From the NCBI RefSeq assembly GCF_009765875.1, contig NZ_LMUP01000004.1:1279080-1343079 (forward strand): DNA of 64,000 bases, written 5' to 3'. Shown here piece by piece: positions 54,748 to 62,756 of this stretch. Each line of letters starts with the position of its first letter. Positions within the stretch are counted from its first letter, which is position 1. A model generated the notes under the pieces. The model saw only the letters and a program-made list of their open reading frames with translations. It did no database searches and had not been told where the DNA came from. Origin of the DNA: Pedobacter sp. L105 (GTDB lineage: Bacteria; Bacteroidota; Bacteroidia; Sphingobacteriales; Sphingobacteriaceae). The position numbers were made by a program, and so were the translations under genes.

Positions 54748-55950
54748 TTATCCATTTACTAATCGGTGATACACATTCAGCATGCGTTTCGAAATGGATA
54801 GCAGATCATGGTCGCGCTCAACCGTTTTACGTGCATTCTCTCCTATTTCCCTCCAGCGGTTAGGATGGGTGACACACTGCAGGATACAGCGGTAAAACTC
54901 ATCTGCTGTATCAGCAATCAGGATATCTTTCCCGTTTTCATAGTTAAGTCCTTCAGCTGCGTAAGTGGTAGCAATCACACATTTTTTCATGGCCATTCCC
55001 TCCAGGATCTTTACCCGCATACCGCTCCCGGAAAGTAAGGGTACAATCATAATGGCCTTGGAATTCATAAACTCAACGGCATCAACCACCTCCCCTTCTA
55101 CCACCAGGTTATCAGAATCATAATCGTAAAAGTGCTGCTGCATACTTTTACCGGCGATGTAAAACCGGAGTTCACTGTTTAATTTTTCTATATCAGGCCA
55201 GATCTCATCGATAAACCATTCCAGTCCTTCTTTATTTGGCCTCCAGTCCATCGCCCCAATGTGGAATAGTGTAGGGAAACTTGTTTTTTTGGTATCAATC
55301 ACATACTTTTCGAAATCCAGCGCTACAGGAAAAACATCCAGACAGGTTTCACATCCAAAATGAAGGATATTCTGACGATCGGGCTCACTGATAGCAAAGA
55401 TCTGGTGGAAGCGGTTCAGCTGATCTGTTTCATAAACCTTTAACCTGCGCGCCAGGAACTGAAGATACCTGCGCCTGGGTGTAAAGCGCTCAGAAGCCGC
55501 CAGGCGTTCCCATACATCAAAAACTATATTATGTGCGCGGTAAATCAGTTTGGCTTCACTGTTACGTTTAATGACTTCCAGGTAAGGGACAACAAACAAT
55601 CCTTCAAACTGAATAATGTCAAATTCACTTTCATGAAGAATATTTTCGAGCATTTCTGCCGCCCGGCTATCATAAAAGCGGGAAACATTATAAGACTCGT
55701 TAGAGAAGATATTGAAAAAAGCGCCCCATAAATTAACCTCTGTATCTATATCAAAAGAGTAAAATTTGATACGTTCAAAAACGGGATCATAAATATCATC
55801 TACGTCTACACGGTGCCTGTGGGTGTTAATACTGAACAAAGTAATATCTACACCCAAATTTAGCAGTCCTTTTATTGTGTTATAAACTACAATAGGATAG
55901 CCGCTGTTGGGTGGAAAGGGAACACGGTTGCTGAGTATTAACGCTTTCAA
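54748..55950 (-). CDS. Glycosyltransferase, GT4-like (GT-B fold)
   Basis: A 400-aa glycosyltransferase. The N-terminal acceptor half begins KALILSNRVPFPPNSGYPIV, typical of GT4 enzymes of this group, and the C-terminal donor half contains GAMDWRPNKEGLEWFIDEIW (near 235-255) and the nucleotide-sugar pocket IVPLLSGSGMRVKILEGMAM (near 315-334). The start codon is TTG: no upstream ATG exists in frame and no later one would keep the domain. It probably builds a cell-surface polysaccharide or glycolipid. It lies in a row of envelope genes on the minus strand, 17 bp after rnhB. Confidence 0.88.
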   Translation of the reverse strand: MKALILSNRVPFPPNSGYPIVVYNTIKGLLNLGVDITLFSINTHRHRVDVDDIYDPVFERIKFYSFDIDTEVNLWGAFFNIFSNESYNVSRFYDSRAAEMLENILHESEFDIIQFEGLFVVPYLEVIKRNSEAKLIYRAHNIVFDVWERLAASERFTPRRRYLQFLARRLKVYETDQLNRFHQIFAISEPDRQNILHFGCETCLDVFPVALDFEKYVIDTKKTSFPTLFHIGAMDWRPNKEGLEWFIDEIWPDIEKLNSELRFYIAGKSMQQHFYDYDSDNLVVEGEVVDAVEFMNSKAIMIVPLLSGSGMRVKILEGMAMKKCVIATTYAAEGLNYENGKDILIADTADEFYRCILQCVTHPNRWREIGENARKTVERDHDLLSISKRMLNVYHRLVNG

Positions 55951-55967
55951 TAAGGTGAAAATACAAA

Positions 55968-56579
55968 TTATAGCTCATTATCTGAAACGAGAATTAGATC
56001 AGGATCACTTATAGAGAAAGTTTTACGGTGGTATGGTGTTAAGCCGTGAAATAAAGCTGCCGAACGGTGCACTTTAGTTGGGTAACCTTTATTTTGCTTC
56101 CACTGATAAACAGGATATTCATCAGCCAGGTTGTCCATAAATTCATCCCGATGTGTTTTGGCCAGTATAGAGGCTGCAGCAATGTTCAGGTATTTCCCGT
56201 CACCCTTGATGATACAGCTATGCGGGATATCCGGATAAGCTTTAAAACGGTTTCCATCTATACTTAAGTAACGGGGCTGAACAGCTAACTTGGCTATCGC
56301 CCGGTGCATAGCCAGGAAAGACGCATTCAGGATATTGATTTCATCGATCTCATTGTTATCTACTGAAGCCACAGCCCAGGCCACAGCTTCCCTTTCAATG
56401 ATCTGTCTTAAGGAAACACGCTGTTTATGCGTCAGTTTTTTCGAATCATCCAGCTCTCCCGCAATAAAATCGGGAGGCAGAATTACCGCGGCCGCGTATA
56501 CAGGTCCGGCCAGACAGCCTCTTCCTGCCTCATCACAGCCTGCTTCAATAAATTCAAGTTGAAAACAATTTAATAGCAT
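55968..56579 (-). CDS. rnhB: Ribonuclease HII
   Basis: Removes RNA from RNA-DNA hybrids and single ribonucleotides from DNA. The active-site motif [14 protein letters not shown] starts at residue 14 with Asp16 and Glu17, and the third acidic residue is in SIDGNRF. A further catalytic region [12 protein letters not shown] is near residue 137. Length 203 aa is normal. It is followed by the glycosyltransferase at 17 bp and preceded by the OppC-like gene at 21 bp, so it is read within the envelope gene row. Confidence 0.95.
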   Translation of the reverse strand: MLLNCFQLEFIEAGCDEAGRGCLAGPVYAAAVILPPDFIAGELDDSKKLTHKQRVSLRQIIEREAVAWAVASVDNNEIDEINILNASFLAMHRAIAKLAVQPRYLSIDGNRFKAYPDIPHSCIIKGDGKYLNIAAASILAKTHRDEFMDNLADEYPVYQWKQNKGYPTKVHRSAALFHGLTPYHRKTFSISDPDLILVSDNEL

Positions 56580-56600
56580 TCCGTAAAGTTAAAAAAAATA

Positions 56601-57713
56601 TTAAACTGTGATATCCCGGGATTTTACATCAAAGGCATCACGCAGCCCGATGGCCATTAAATTAAAAGCATAAACAGTAAGCATAATAGCCATTCCGGGC
56701 AAAATGGCCAGGTAGGCAGCATCCATAACGATATAACCATAATTTTCTTTGATCATGGTTCCCCAGCTGGGCATTGGCGGCTGGGCACCAAACCCCAGAA
56801 AGCTCAGCCCGGTTTCAAGCAGGATAGCGGCAGCAAAATTTGCGGAGGCGATCACCAGTACCGGCCCGGCAATGTTAGGCAGAATATGCCTGATCAATAT
56901 CCGGGAGGAAGAAAAACCCAATGCTTTAGCAGCTTCTACAAATTCAGCTTCTTTGATGGCCATCACCTGCCCGCGTACCAAACGGGCCACATCTACCCAG
57001 GTGGATAAGCCTACAGCAATAAATATCTGCCAGAACCCTTTGCCCAGGGCAAAAGAGATGGCTATAACCAGGAGTAAAGAAGGCAGCGACCAGATCACGT
57101 TCATGAACCAGCCGATCACGGAATCGGTCATTCCCCCAAAGTATCCGGCCATGGCGCCTAAGCTCAAGCCTATGCTCATAGAAATGATAACGGCAAGCAA
57201 ACCTACAGAAAGTGATACGCGGATACCCAGGATCAAACGGCTGAGCAGATCCCTTCCATATCCGTCTGTTCCGAGCCAGAAAGTCTGCTGGTAAACATGC
57301 TGGTGAAGAAATTCTTTTGAACTCCCTTTGATAAGGTAGCTATTGCTCTCTGTTGCTTCTTCATCATCCCCTATGTATTCTTTTGTGATGATACGATTGC
57401 CAGCAATTTTATAGCCGGTTATGGGAATACTTTTGAAATTTGCTTCCTGTCCGTAAAGCATTTTCTCCAGTAGATTAACTTTGCTGATGTTAGGATTAAC
57501 GCTGATGATAAAAAAAGTGAAACTGCGTCCTGGTTTTTTATTGCTTAACTGCAGGTGCATGGTATTGGCCATGGGTGTTTGGTCGGGCGTGATCAGGTAT
57601 CCCAAAATACCCATCATTAGCATTACAATAATGAATAACAAGCCTCCGAAGGCAGGTTTATTTTTTTTAAACCTAACCCATATTCTTTTTGCAGGACTGT
57701 CGCTTCTTTCCAT
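56601..57713 (-). CDS. Orphan ABC transporter permease, OppC/DppC type
   Basis: A 370-aa inner-membrane permease with one N-terminal helix, a long extracytoplasmic segment (about 45-135) and five helices. The binding-protein-dependent transport signature is in the run AKALGFSSSRILIRHILPNIAGP, near residues 255-275. This is the C subunit of peptide/nickel importers (or of related exporters such as those for microcins and lipids), but no B subunit, ATPase or binding protein is nearby. Its ATG shares a base with the stop of the GT2 gene (TAATG), indicating coupled translation. It may work with components encoded elsewhere. Confidence 0.9.
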   Translation of the reverse strand: MERSDSPAKRIWVRFKKNKPAFGGLLFIIVMLMMGILGYLITPDQTPMANTMHLQLSNKKPGRSFTFFIISVNPNISKVNLLEKMLYGQEANFKSIPITGYKIAGNRIITKEYIGDDEEATESNSYLIKGSSKEFLHQHVYQQTFWLGTDGYGRDLLSRLILGIRVSLSVGLLAVIISMSIGLSLGAMAGYFGGMTDSVIGWFMNVIWSLPSLLLVIAISFALGKGFWQIFIAVGLSTWVDVARLVRGQVMAIKEAEFVEAAKALGFSSSRILIRHILPNIAGPVLVIASANFAAAILLETGLSFLGFGAQPPMPSWGTMIKENYGYIVMDAAYLAILPGMAIMLTVYAFNLMAIGLRDAFDVKSRDITV

Positions 57714-58849
57714 TATTTAACCATTCTGTCCTTCCAGTTATATTTCCCCGAATTTCCAGCCACCCCAATATAAATAATATAAAGCACATGCAGCACATTC
57801 AAAAAGGGCAGCAAGACCAGCAGGCTTCTTCTTTTAGCAAATTTGGTGACATCGGTTAGGAATACAAATTCTGCAAAAATCTTAAGTATCAGCTGTGCAA
57901 AAACGATTTTAAGATAACCTATAAAAAAGATACCGGCAACCAGGTTCAGCAGGATACTCAAATTGAAGAACCAGATGAATACACCCAGCACAATGATGGA
58001 TTTGTTTTTATAACGCGTACTTTTTGAGGCCCATCGTTTGCGCTGCTGCAGAAACTCTTTTAGGTTAGGTTTAGCATGTGTATAAACGAGTGCGTCTGTA
58101 TTTTTCAAAAAGCCGATGTGGTTATTGTACCTGGCGGCCATTTTATGCAGCAATAATTCATCATCTCCGGAGGCCAGGTCATCTATTCCCTGGAATCCGC
58201 CCACTTCATAAAAAGCAGCGCGCTCATAGGCTAAATTTGCCCCATTACAAGTAGAGGGCTGTTTATTGCCAATGGTGGAAGCGCCTAAACCAATCAGATA
58301 AAGAAATTCAAGGGATTGTGCCCTTTCAAAAAAACTCTTTTCCTCATCGTATGCCACGGGCGAAGAGATCATCTTATACTGCTTCTCTTCATAGAAGGCT
58401 ACAATCGTTTTAAGCCACTTTGTCCCCATTCTGCAATCAGCATCTGTAGTAATGATCAAACTACCTTCACACTGCCCTATAGCTGTCTGAATAGCCTTTT
58501 TCTTATATGAATTTAAAGCTTTATCTTCTTTCAGTGAAATCAGTTTGATCCCCTCAGCGGCATAAGAACTGATGATCCTGGCGGTGTTATCTGTAGAATG
58601 GTCATCAATAAAGATAATCTCCGTTAGTGTTTTATCATAATCCTGTGCCAGCAGGGCTTCAATAGTACGATGGATACCATCGGCCTCATTTCTTGCTGCT
58701 ATAATGATCGAAACAGCAGTAGTGCCTTTGGTCTCTTTATATAAAAAGGGTACCAGTTTATGCCATCCACGGATAAAACCAAAAACAACAAACAGATAAA
58801 CGAGGGTTAAAAATGCAGACAGATAACTAACGACGATGAATATTTCCAA
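57713..58849 (-). CDS. Membrane-associated glycosyltransferase family 2
   Basis: A 378-aa GT-A enzyme. An N-terminal membrane helix (about 5-27) leads into the catalytic domain: TAVSIIIAARNEADGI, then FIDDHSTDNT, then TTDADCRMG (a DxD-like motif), then GGFQGIDDLASGDDELL and QQRKRWASKSTRYK (QxxRW motif). Three or so C-terminal hydrophobic helices follow. Such enzymes add single sugars to lipid carriers or make polymers. The start is a TTG lying inside the end of the flippase-like gene (23-bp overlap). Confidence 0.9.
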   Translation of the reverse strand: MEIFIVVSYLSAFLTLVYLFVVFGFIRGWHKLVPFLYKETKGTTAVSIIIAARNEADGIHRTIEALLAQDYDKTLTEIIFIDDHSTDNTARIISSYAAEGIKLISLKEDKALNSYKKKAIQTAIGQCEGSLIITTDADCRMGTKWLKTIVAFYEEKQYKMISSPVAYDEEKSFFERAQSLEFLYLIGLGASTIGNKQPSTCNGANLAYERAAFYEVGGFQGIDDLASGDDELLLHKMAARYNNHIGFLKNTDALVYTHAKPNLKEFLQQRKRWASKSTRYKNKSIIVLGVFIWFFNLSILLNLVAGIFFIGYLKIVFAQLILKIFAEFVFLTDVTKFAKRRSLLVLLPFLNVLHVLYIIYIGVAGNSGKYNWKDRMVK

Positions 58850-59804
58850 AGAAATTTAATTTAAAAACAAAATATGAGCCCAATATAGCAGGAATAATAA
58901 TATTAATGAGCCAGATGCTTGCAGTACATGCAATCACGGCAACATCCTGTTTGGTCACAAAGCTAAAAAAATAAGACGCGGTTACACTTCTTACACCAAT
59001 ATCAAACAAATCAAGGGAAGGTAAAGTGGATTGCACAAAAAACAAAATGCAGACCATCATCAGGATATCCAGGTAATGTATATCTGCTACCAGCCAGTAA
59101 AACATGATAAAATACTGGGTGCTGAAGACCACATAACGTGCCAGGCAGAGTAATAATATTTTGAGCAGTTCCTTTTTCTGGTACCGCCCCAGGATGCTAT
59201 AGAATTTTTTATACTTCCTGGTAAAACGCATGGAAAGCAGCAAGCCGTTTAACCATTGGATGTTAAAGAAGAAAATCAGAAAAAACAGACAGAACATGGC
59301 CGCCAGGGCCATTACGGCATAATTCAGCCGGTAATCCAGATGAACGTACCTGTAAATAAATATACAAAGAGAAATAGCGCCAAAAATATTGGTCAGCACC
59401 ATCTGGCCGATATTTCCCACAGCCATGGCTACGATGCCTATTACCCTTCGTTTTGGAGACAGAAAAAACACCCTTCCTCCATATTCACCAATCCTGTTTG
59501 GAGTGAACACCGCCCAGGTAAGACCACAGAAAACAGATTCTATAGACCGCCAGAGCGTGAGCTGTTCCACCTGCCTGATCAGCCGCTTCCATTTTACGGC
59601 TTCCAGCCCCCAGTTCACCAGCATCAGAAAAAAAACCAAAGAGATCACCGCGATAGTCTGCATACGCGGAATACCGGATAAAACGTACCTGAAGTCTTTT
59701 AAATTGGTATTGGAAGTTAGCTTTTTGTAGATAAACCAGAATGCAAAAAGGACTATCGTCACCTTTAGCACATTGGAAAATATACCTTTATATTTAGCTA
59801 TCAA
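58827..59804 (-). CDS. Flippase-like integral membrane protein (lysylphosphatidylglycerol synthase TM/UPF0104 family)
   Basis: A 325-aa protein with about eight hydrophobic helices. The family segments are SIESVFCGLTWAVFTPNRIGEYGGRVFFL in two parts near residues 85-115 and the C-terminal ISVRSV-like pattern DIGVRSVTASYFF near 255-268. The domain is shared by MprF and many uncharacterised proteins associated with glycosyltransferases, thought to move lipid-linked substrates. The start codon is TTG; a stop lies seven codons upstream and no ATG occurs in between. It heads the envelope row flippase - GT2 - OppC-like - rnhB - GT4, divergent from ruvC. Confidence 0.87.
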   Translation of the reverse strand: MIAKYKGIFSNVLKVTIVLFAFWFIYKKLTSNTNLKDFRYVLSGIPRMQTIAVISLVFFLMLVNWGLEAVKWKRLIRQVEQLTLWRSIESVFCGLTWAVFTPNRIGEYGGRVFFLSPKRRVIGIVAMAVGNIGQMVLTNIFGAISLCIFIYRYVHLDYRLNYAVMALAAMFCLFFLIFFFNIQWLNGLLLSMRFTRKYKKFYSILGRYQKKELLKILLLCLARYVVFSTQYFIMFYWLVADIHYLDILMMVCILFFVQSTLPSLDLFDIGVRSVTASYFFSFVTKQDVAVIACTASIWLINIIIPAILGSYFVFKLNFFGNIHRR

Positions 59805-59849
59805 TTTATCGTTTCTTTTATTTCATGCAAATATGCTTAATATTGTTCT

Positions 59850-60413
59850 ATGTTGGTTGGAAAAAAGGAACGTGTGATCATGGGCATTGACCCGGGTACT
59901 GCCGTAATGGGATACGGGGTGATCTTGGAGCGGGGAAGTAAAATAGAGCTGATTGCCATGGGTGTAGTAAAGATGGACCATTTAGACGACCATTTTTTAA
60001 AATTACAACGGATCTTTTCAAAAACAGTTGGGTTGGTAGATGAGTATAAACCGGATGTAATGGCATTGGAAGCGCCTTTCTATGGAAAAAATATACAGGT
60101 AATGCTAAAATTAGGCCGGGCACAGGGAATTGCCATGGCGGCTGCATTATCGAGAGACGTTCCGATCACGGAATATGCGCCAAGGAAGATTAAACAATCT
60201 ATTACAGGTAATGGTAGCGCAGGAAAAGAGCAGGTTGCTGCTATGCTGCAGCGCTTATTAAATTTCAAGGAAACACCTGAGTTTCTGGATGCAACTGATG
60301 GGCTGGCGGTAGCAGTTTGCCATTCTTTCCAAAGGGTATCTTCTGCCGGTACAGGCAAGTCTTATTCCGGATGGGATGCTTTTGCTAAAGACAACCAGAA
60401 AAGATTAAAATAG
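59850..60413 (+). CDS. ruvC: Holliday junction endonuclease RuvC
   Basis: Resolves four-way junctions in recombination with RuvAB. The catalytic acids are visible as Asp14 (MGIDPGTAVMG), Glu74 (MALEAPFYGK) and the pair Asp147/Asp150 (FLDATDGLAVAVCH). Length 187 aa is the family norm. ATG 59850 lies 45 bp from the divergent flippase start. It is a single-gene unit ended by a strong bidirectional terminator. Confidence 0.97.
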   Translation: MLVGKKERVIMGIDPGTAVMGYGVILERGSKIELIAMGVVKMDHLDDHFLKLQRIFSKTVGLVDEYKPDVMALEAPFYGKNIQVMLKLGRAQGIAMAAALSRDVPITEYAPRKIKQSITGNGSAGKEQVAAMLQRLLNFKETPEFLDATDGLAVAVCHSFQRVSSAGTGKSYSGWDAFAKDNQKRLK

Positions 60414-60423
60414 CGGGTACAAA

Positions 60424-60455
60424 AAAGCCCTTCGATAAAACTATCGAAGGGCTTT
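60424..60455. terminator. Bidirectional terminator between ruvC and the 73-aa membrane protein
   Basis: A perfect 14-bp stem AAAGCCCTTCGATA/TATCGAAGGGCTTT with a 4-nt loop lies 10 bp after ruvC and 12 bp before the end of the convergent gene. Confidence 0.93.
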
Positions 60456-60467
60456 CTAAAAATATTT

Positions 60468-60689
60468 TTAGTTAGACGAGTCTAATATTTTGAATACCGC
60501 TCTGATGCTGATGATTGCACCGACAAATAAAATAATCCATGATACTAAGGATAACATTGACGAGTCAAATGCAAAACGAAGAAAAACACCTACGAGAGCC
60601 ACCAATACACCAATAATTATTTGGACATATATTGACGTTTCATTTGCCTTTTGCATGCTTTTAGTGTTATGTTCTGACGTTGGCTCCAT
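60468..60689 (-). CDS. Small membrane protein (73 aa)
   Basis: After a polar N-terminus (MEPTSEHNTKSMQKANETS), two hydrophobic segments (about residues 20-42 and 46-66) are joined by a short loop containing DSSML. No family was recognised. The minus strand has CAAAATTA-complementary TAATTTTG at 60713-60720, an exact TAnnTTTG -7 element, and a strong terminator follows, so the unit looks like a complete gene. Function unknown. Confidence 0.65.
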   Translation of the reverse strand: MEPTSEHNTKSMQKANETSIYVQIIIGVLVALVGVFLRFAFDSSMLSLVSWIILFVGAIISIRAVFKILDSSN

Positions 60690-60712
60690 TTTCTTATGTT
60701 TAAATTCGTGAG

Positions 60713-60720
60713 CAAAATTA
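60713..60720 (-). promoter_or_regulatory. -7 element of the 73-aa membrane protein gene
   Basis: The minus strand reads TAATTTTG, an exact TAnnTTTG match 24 bp before the start. Confidence 0.4.
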
Positions 60721-60764
60721 ATATTATTTCAACAATAAAAGCATGTTATCAGAGATTATTTCTT

Positions 60765-61550
60765 TTAATATCCTTTTAGCCCGTCAAGACGTTCTCTCGC
60801 CTTTTCTTGTTCATCAGCTTTTCCCTCTTTATAAAGCAGTTTCTCCCAATCGCCATACATTGGATTAGGTAACACAATAAAGTGCGTCCCAAATTCCAGT
60901 TTCGCCTTATTCACTTCTTCGGTTACATTTTTTCCTTCCCTGTAAAAGACATTGGAAAAATCACTGAGGTTATCCCCGCAAAGTAAGAGTATATTATATT
61001 TCGCCAATACCTGCTGTCTGCGCGGTTCTTTATCAGAGCCGGAGGTCTTTACCACCAGGTGTGTTTCATCAGCAAAAGGAAAACCAAAACGCTGTAAATT
61101 AAGTAAGGTCCCTTTATAGTCGGCCGCATCACGGTTGGTAATATAAAACGTTTCCACCTGCTGGGAGGCTGCATATTTTAAAAACTCCAGCGCTCCGGGT
61201 ACGGTATCGGCCGCTGCCAGTTTAGTCCACTCTGTCCAGTCCTTCGGCTCAAATGAAACCCCCTTTTTGATCTCATGTCCCTGGAAAGCAGAATTGTCAA
61301 GGATAGTCTCGTCAATATCCACTACCACACAATTGGGTTTTGACGATCCCGGGGTTTTTAACCGTTCTTTTAATGAAAGCCTGGCAAAGTTATAAGCCTG
61401 GAAAGAAAGAGCCCTGTATTCGCCCGAACGCTGCTGCCAGGCTACTGCAATGGTATAGTCTCTTGCTGCCTGGGCAGTTGGACTTAACTGTGCAACTACA
61501 CCAAGGGGAAGTAAAAAAGCCACAGCTATAAAAAGAATGTTTTTAGTCAT
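60765..61550 (-). CDS. Class B/C-type acid phosphatase, 5'-nucleotidase e(P4) family
   Basis: HAD-superfamily phosphatase that in other bacteria dephosphorylates nucleotides such as NMN outside the cytoplasm. Numbered from 61550 (MTKNILFIAVAFLLPLG; an upstream Met at 61568 is less likely), a type I signal peptide ends near GVVAQ. There is no lipobox cysteine, unlike the Haemophilus e(P4) lipoprotein, so the protein should be periplasmic and soluble. The nucleophile motif DIDET lies at residues 78-82 (Asp78, Asp80) and the second HAD motif in FYITNRDAADYKG. Two TAnnTTTG elements precede it. Confidence 0.92.
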   Translation of the reverse strand: MTKNILFIAVAFLLPLGVVAQLSPTAQAARDYTIAVAWQQRSGEYRALSFQAYNFARLSLKERLKTPGSSKPNCVVVDIDETILDNSAFQGHEIKKGVSFEPKDWTEWTKLAAADTVPGALEFLKYAASQQVETFYITNRDAADYKGTLLNLQRFGFPFADETHLVVKTSGSDKEPRRQQVLAKYNILLLCGDNLSDFSNVFYREGKNVTEEVNKAKLEFGTHFIVLPNPMYGDWEKLLYKEGKADEQEKARERLDGLKGY

Positions 61551-61565
61551 AGGAAGATCTTTTAA

Positions 61566-61592
61566 CAAAAATAGAGATTTTCAGCAAAGGTA
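61566..61592 (-). promoter_or_regulatory. Two candidate -7 elements of the acid phosphatase gene
   Basis: The minus strand reads TATTTTTG (61566-61573) and TACCTTTG (61585-61592), both exact TAnnTTTG matches. The second leaves room for a normal leader to the start at 61550. Confidence 0.4.
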
Positions 61593-61648
61593 AACGGATC
61601 TGGTTTTATTTTGATTTTGACTTGAACAGATCGTCTAAAGTTGTTGAC

Positions 61649-61707
61649 AGGTCTTTGGAAAGGGGTTGGTTTATCCCGGGGATAAACCAACCCCTTTCCA
61701 AAGACCT
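61649..61707. repeat. Very long perfect palindrome (29-bp arms, 1-bp centre)
   Basis: The sequence reads the same on both strands over 59 bases: 61649-61677 pairs with 61679-61707 around a single G at 61678. Pairing continues to 61644/61712 with one mismatch at 61648/61708. It lies in a 300-bp space between the acid phosphatase start and the end of the ATP synthase genes, and has no T-run outside the stem, unlike the normal terminator found 100 bp away. Confidence 0.92.
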
Positions 61708-61802
61708 ATCAATGACCTCCCAAAGCCTTTTGAAAACAAAGCGAAATAAGAACCACCTTCCCGAAAAAACGGGTGTATATCAAGTATAGTATAAAATAAA
61801 AA

Positions 61803-61829
61803 AAGGGCCGTCTTTTTGAGACAGCCCTT
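61803..61829 (-). terminator. Terminator of the ATP synthase operon
   Basis: On the minus strand a stem of AAGGGC/GCCCTT and GTCT/AGAC (one mismatch) is followed by a T-rich tract (A-run at 61791-61804 on the plus strand), 22 bp after the atpG stop. Confidence 0.85.
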
Positions 61830-61850
61830 CCAATAAATTAACAGGATAAA

Positions 61851-62732
61851 TTATCCGTTCAGCGCCGCGGCACCACTTACAATCTCTGTAAGTTCTGTAG
61901 TAATTGCAGCCTGACGTGCCTGGTTGTAAGAAAGTTTTAACGCTTTTAAAAGATCACCAGCATTTTCAGTTGCTTTATCCATTGAAGTCATCCTTGCACC
62001 ATGTTCTGCTGCATGAGAATCCAATACCGCTTTATATAACTGAATCTTAATCGACTTAGGAATTAATTCCTTAACGATTTCCTCTTGTGAAGGTTCCAGA
62101 ATATAATCTATCTGATGTTTAGACTCTTCTTTGGTAGTCACTGTTTTTGGCAATGGAAGCAATTGCTCTGTAGTCAGGATTTGTACCGCTGCATTCTTGA
62201 AACCATTATAAACCAATTCTACTTTATCAAAGTCGCCTTTTTTGAAGCCGGCCATGATGGCATCTGTGATTTTTGTAACGTTTTCAAAGGTTAATGCGTT
62301 ATAAACAGCGTTATTGTTTCCAATCACATTGTAACTTCTCTTCTCGTAAAAATCCTGGGATTTTTTACCGATAGAGATGATACTCACATTACCCTTTTTG
62401 TACTGCTCGCTGTATTTCTCTGCAATCAGATTGTTGGTTGCTTTAATTACATTCATATTGAATGCACCTGCTAAACCACGGTTAGAAGAAACCACTACTA
62501 CCAATACCTTATTGGGTTCGCGTTCCTGTATGTATGGGGATGAAGATCCTTCCAGGTTGGCAGAAAGATTCCCTAAGATCTCTTTAAGCTTCGTAGCATA
62601 CGGACGTAACTGTATAATAGCATTGGTTGCACGCTTCAGCTTTGCTGCCGAAACCATTTTCATGGCTTTGGTAATCTGCTGCGTAGACTGCACCGATGAT
62701 ATACGAATTCTTACTTCTTTTAAATTAGCCAT
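61851..62732 (-). CDS. atpG: ATP synthase F1 subunit gamma
   Basis: Central rotor shaft of the F1 ATP synthase. The N-terminal helix begins MANLKEVRIRISSVQSTQQITKAMKMVSAAKL (conserved over residues 1-32), a middle alpha/beta domain includes SSNRGLAGAFNMNV, and the C-terminal helix holds ENAGDLLKALKLSYNQARQA. Length 293 aa is normal. It follows atpA by 24 bp and is the last gene of this part of the operon, ended by a terminator. Confidence 0.97.
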   Translation of the reverse strand: MANLKEVRIRISSVQSTQQITKAMKMVSAAKLKRATNAIIQLRPYATKLKEILGNLSANLEGSSSPYIQEREPNKVLVVVVSSNRGLAGAFNMNVIKATNNLIAEKYSEQYKKGNVSIISIGKKSQDFYEKRSYNVIGNNNAVYNALTFENVTKITDAIMAGFKKGDFDKVELVYNGFKNAAVQILTTEQLLPLPKTVTTKEESKHQIDYILEPSQEEIVKELIPKSIKIQLYKAVLDSHAAEHGARMTSMDKATENAGDLLKALKLSYNQARQAAITTELTEIVSGAAALNG

Positions 62733-62756
62733 TCTTTTTAATCTTCTTCCTTTTAA

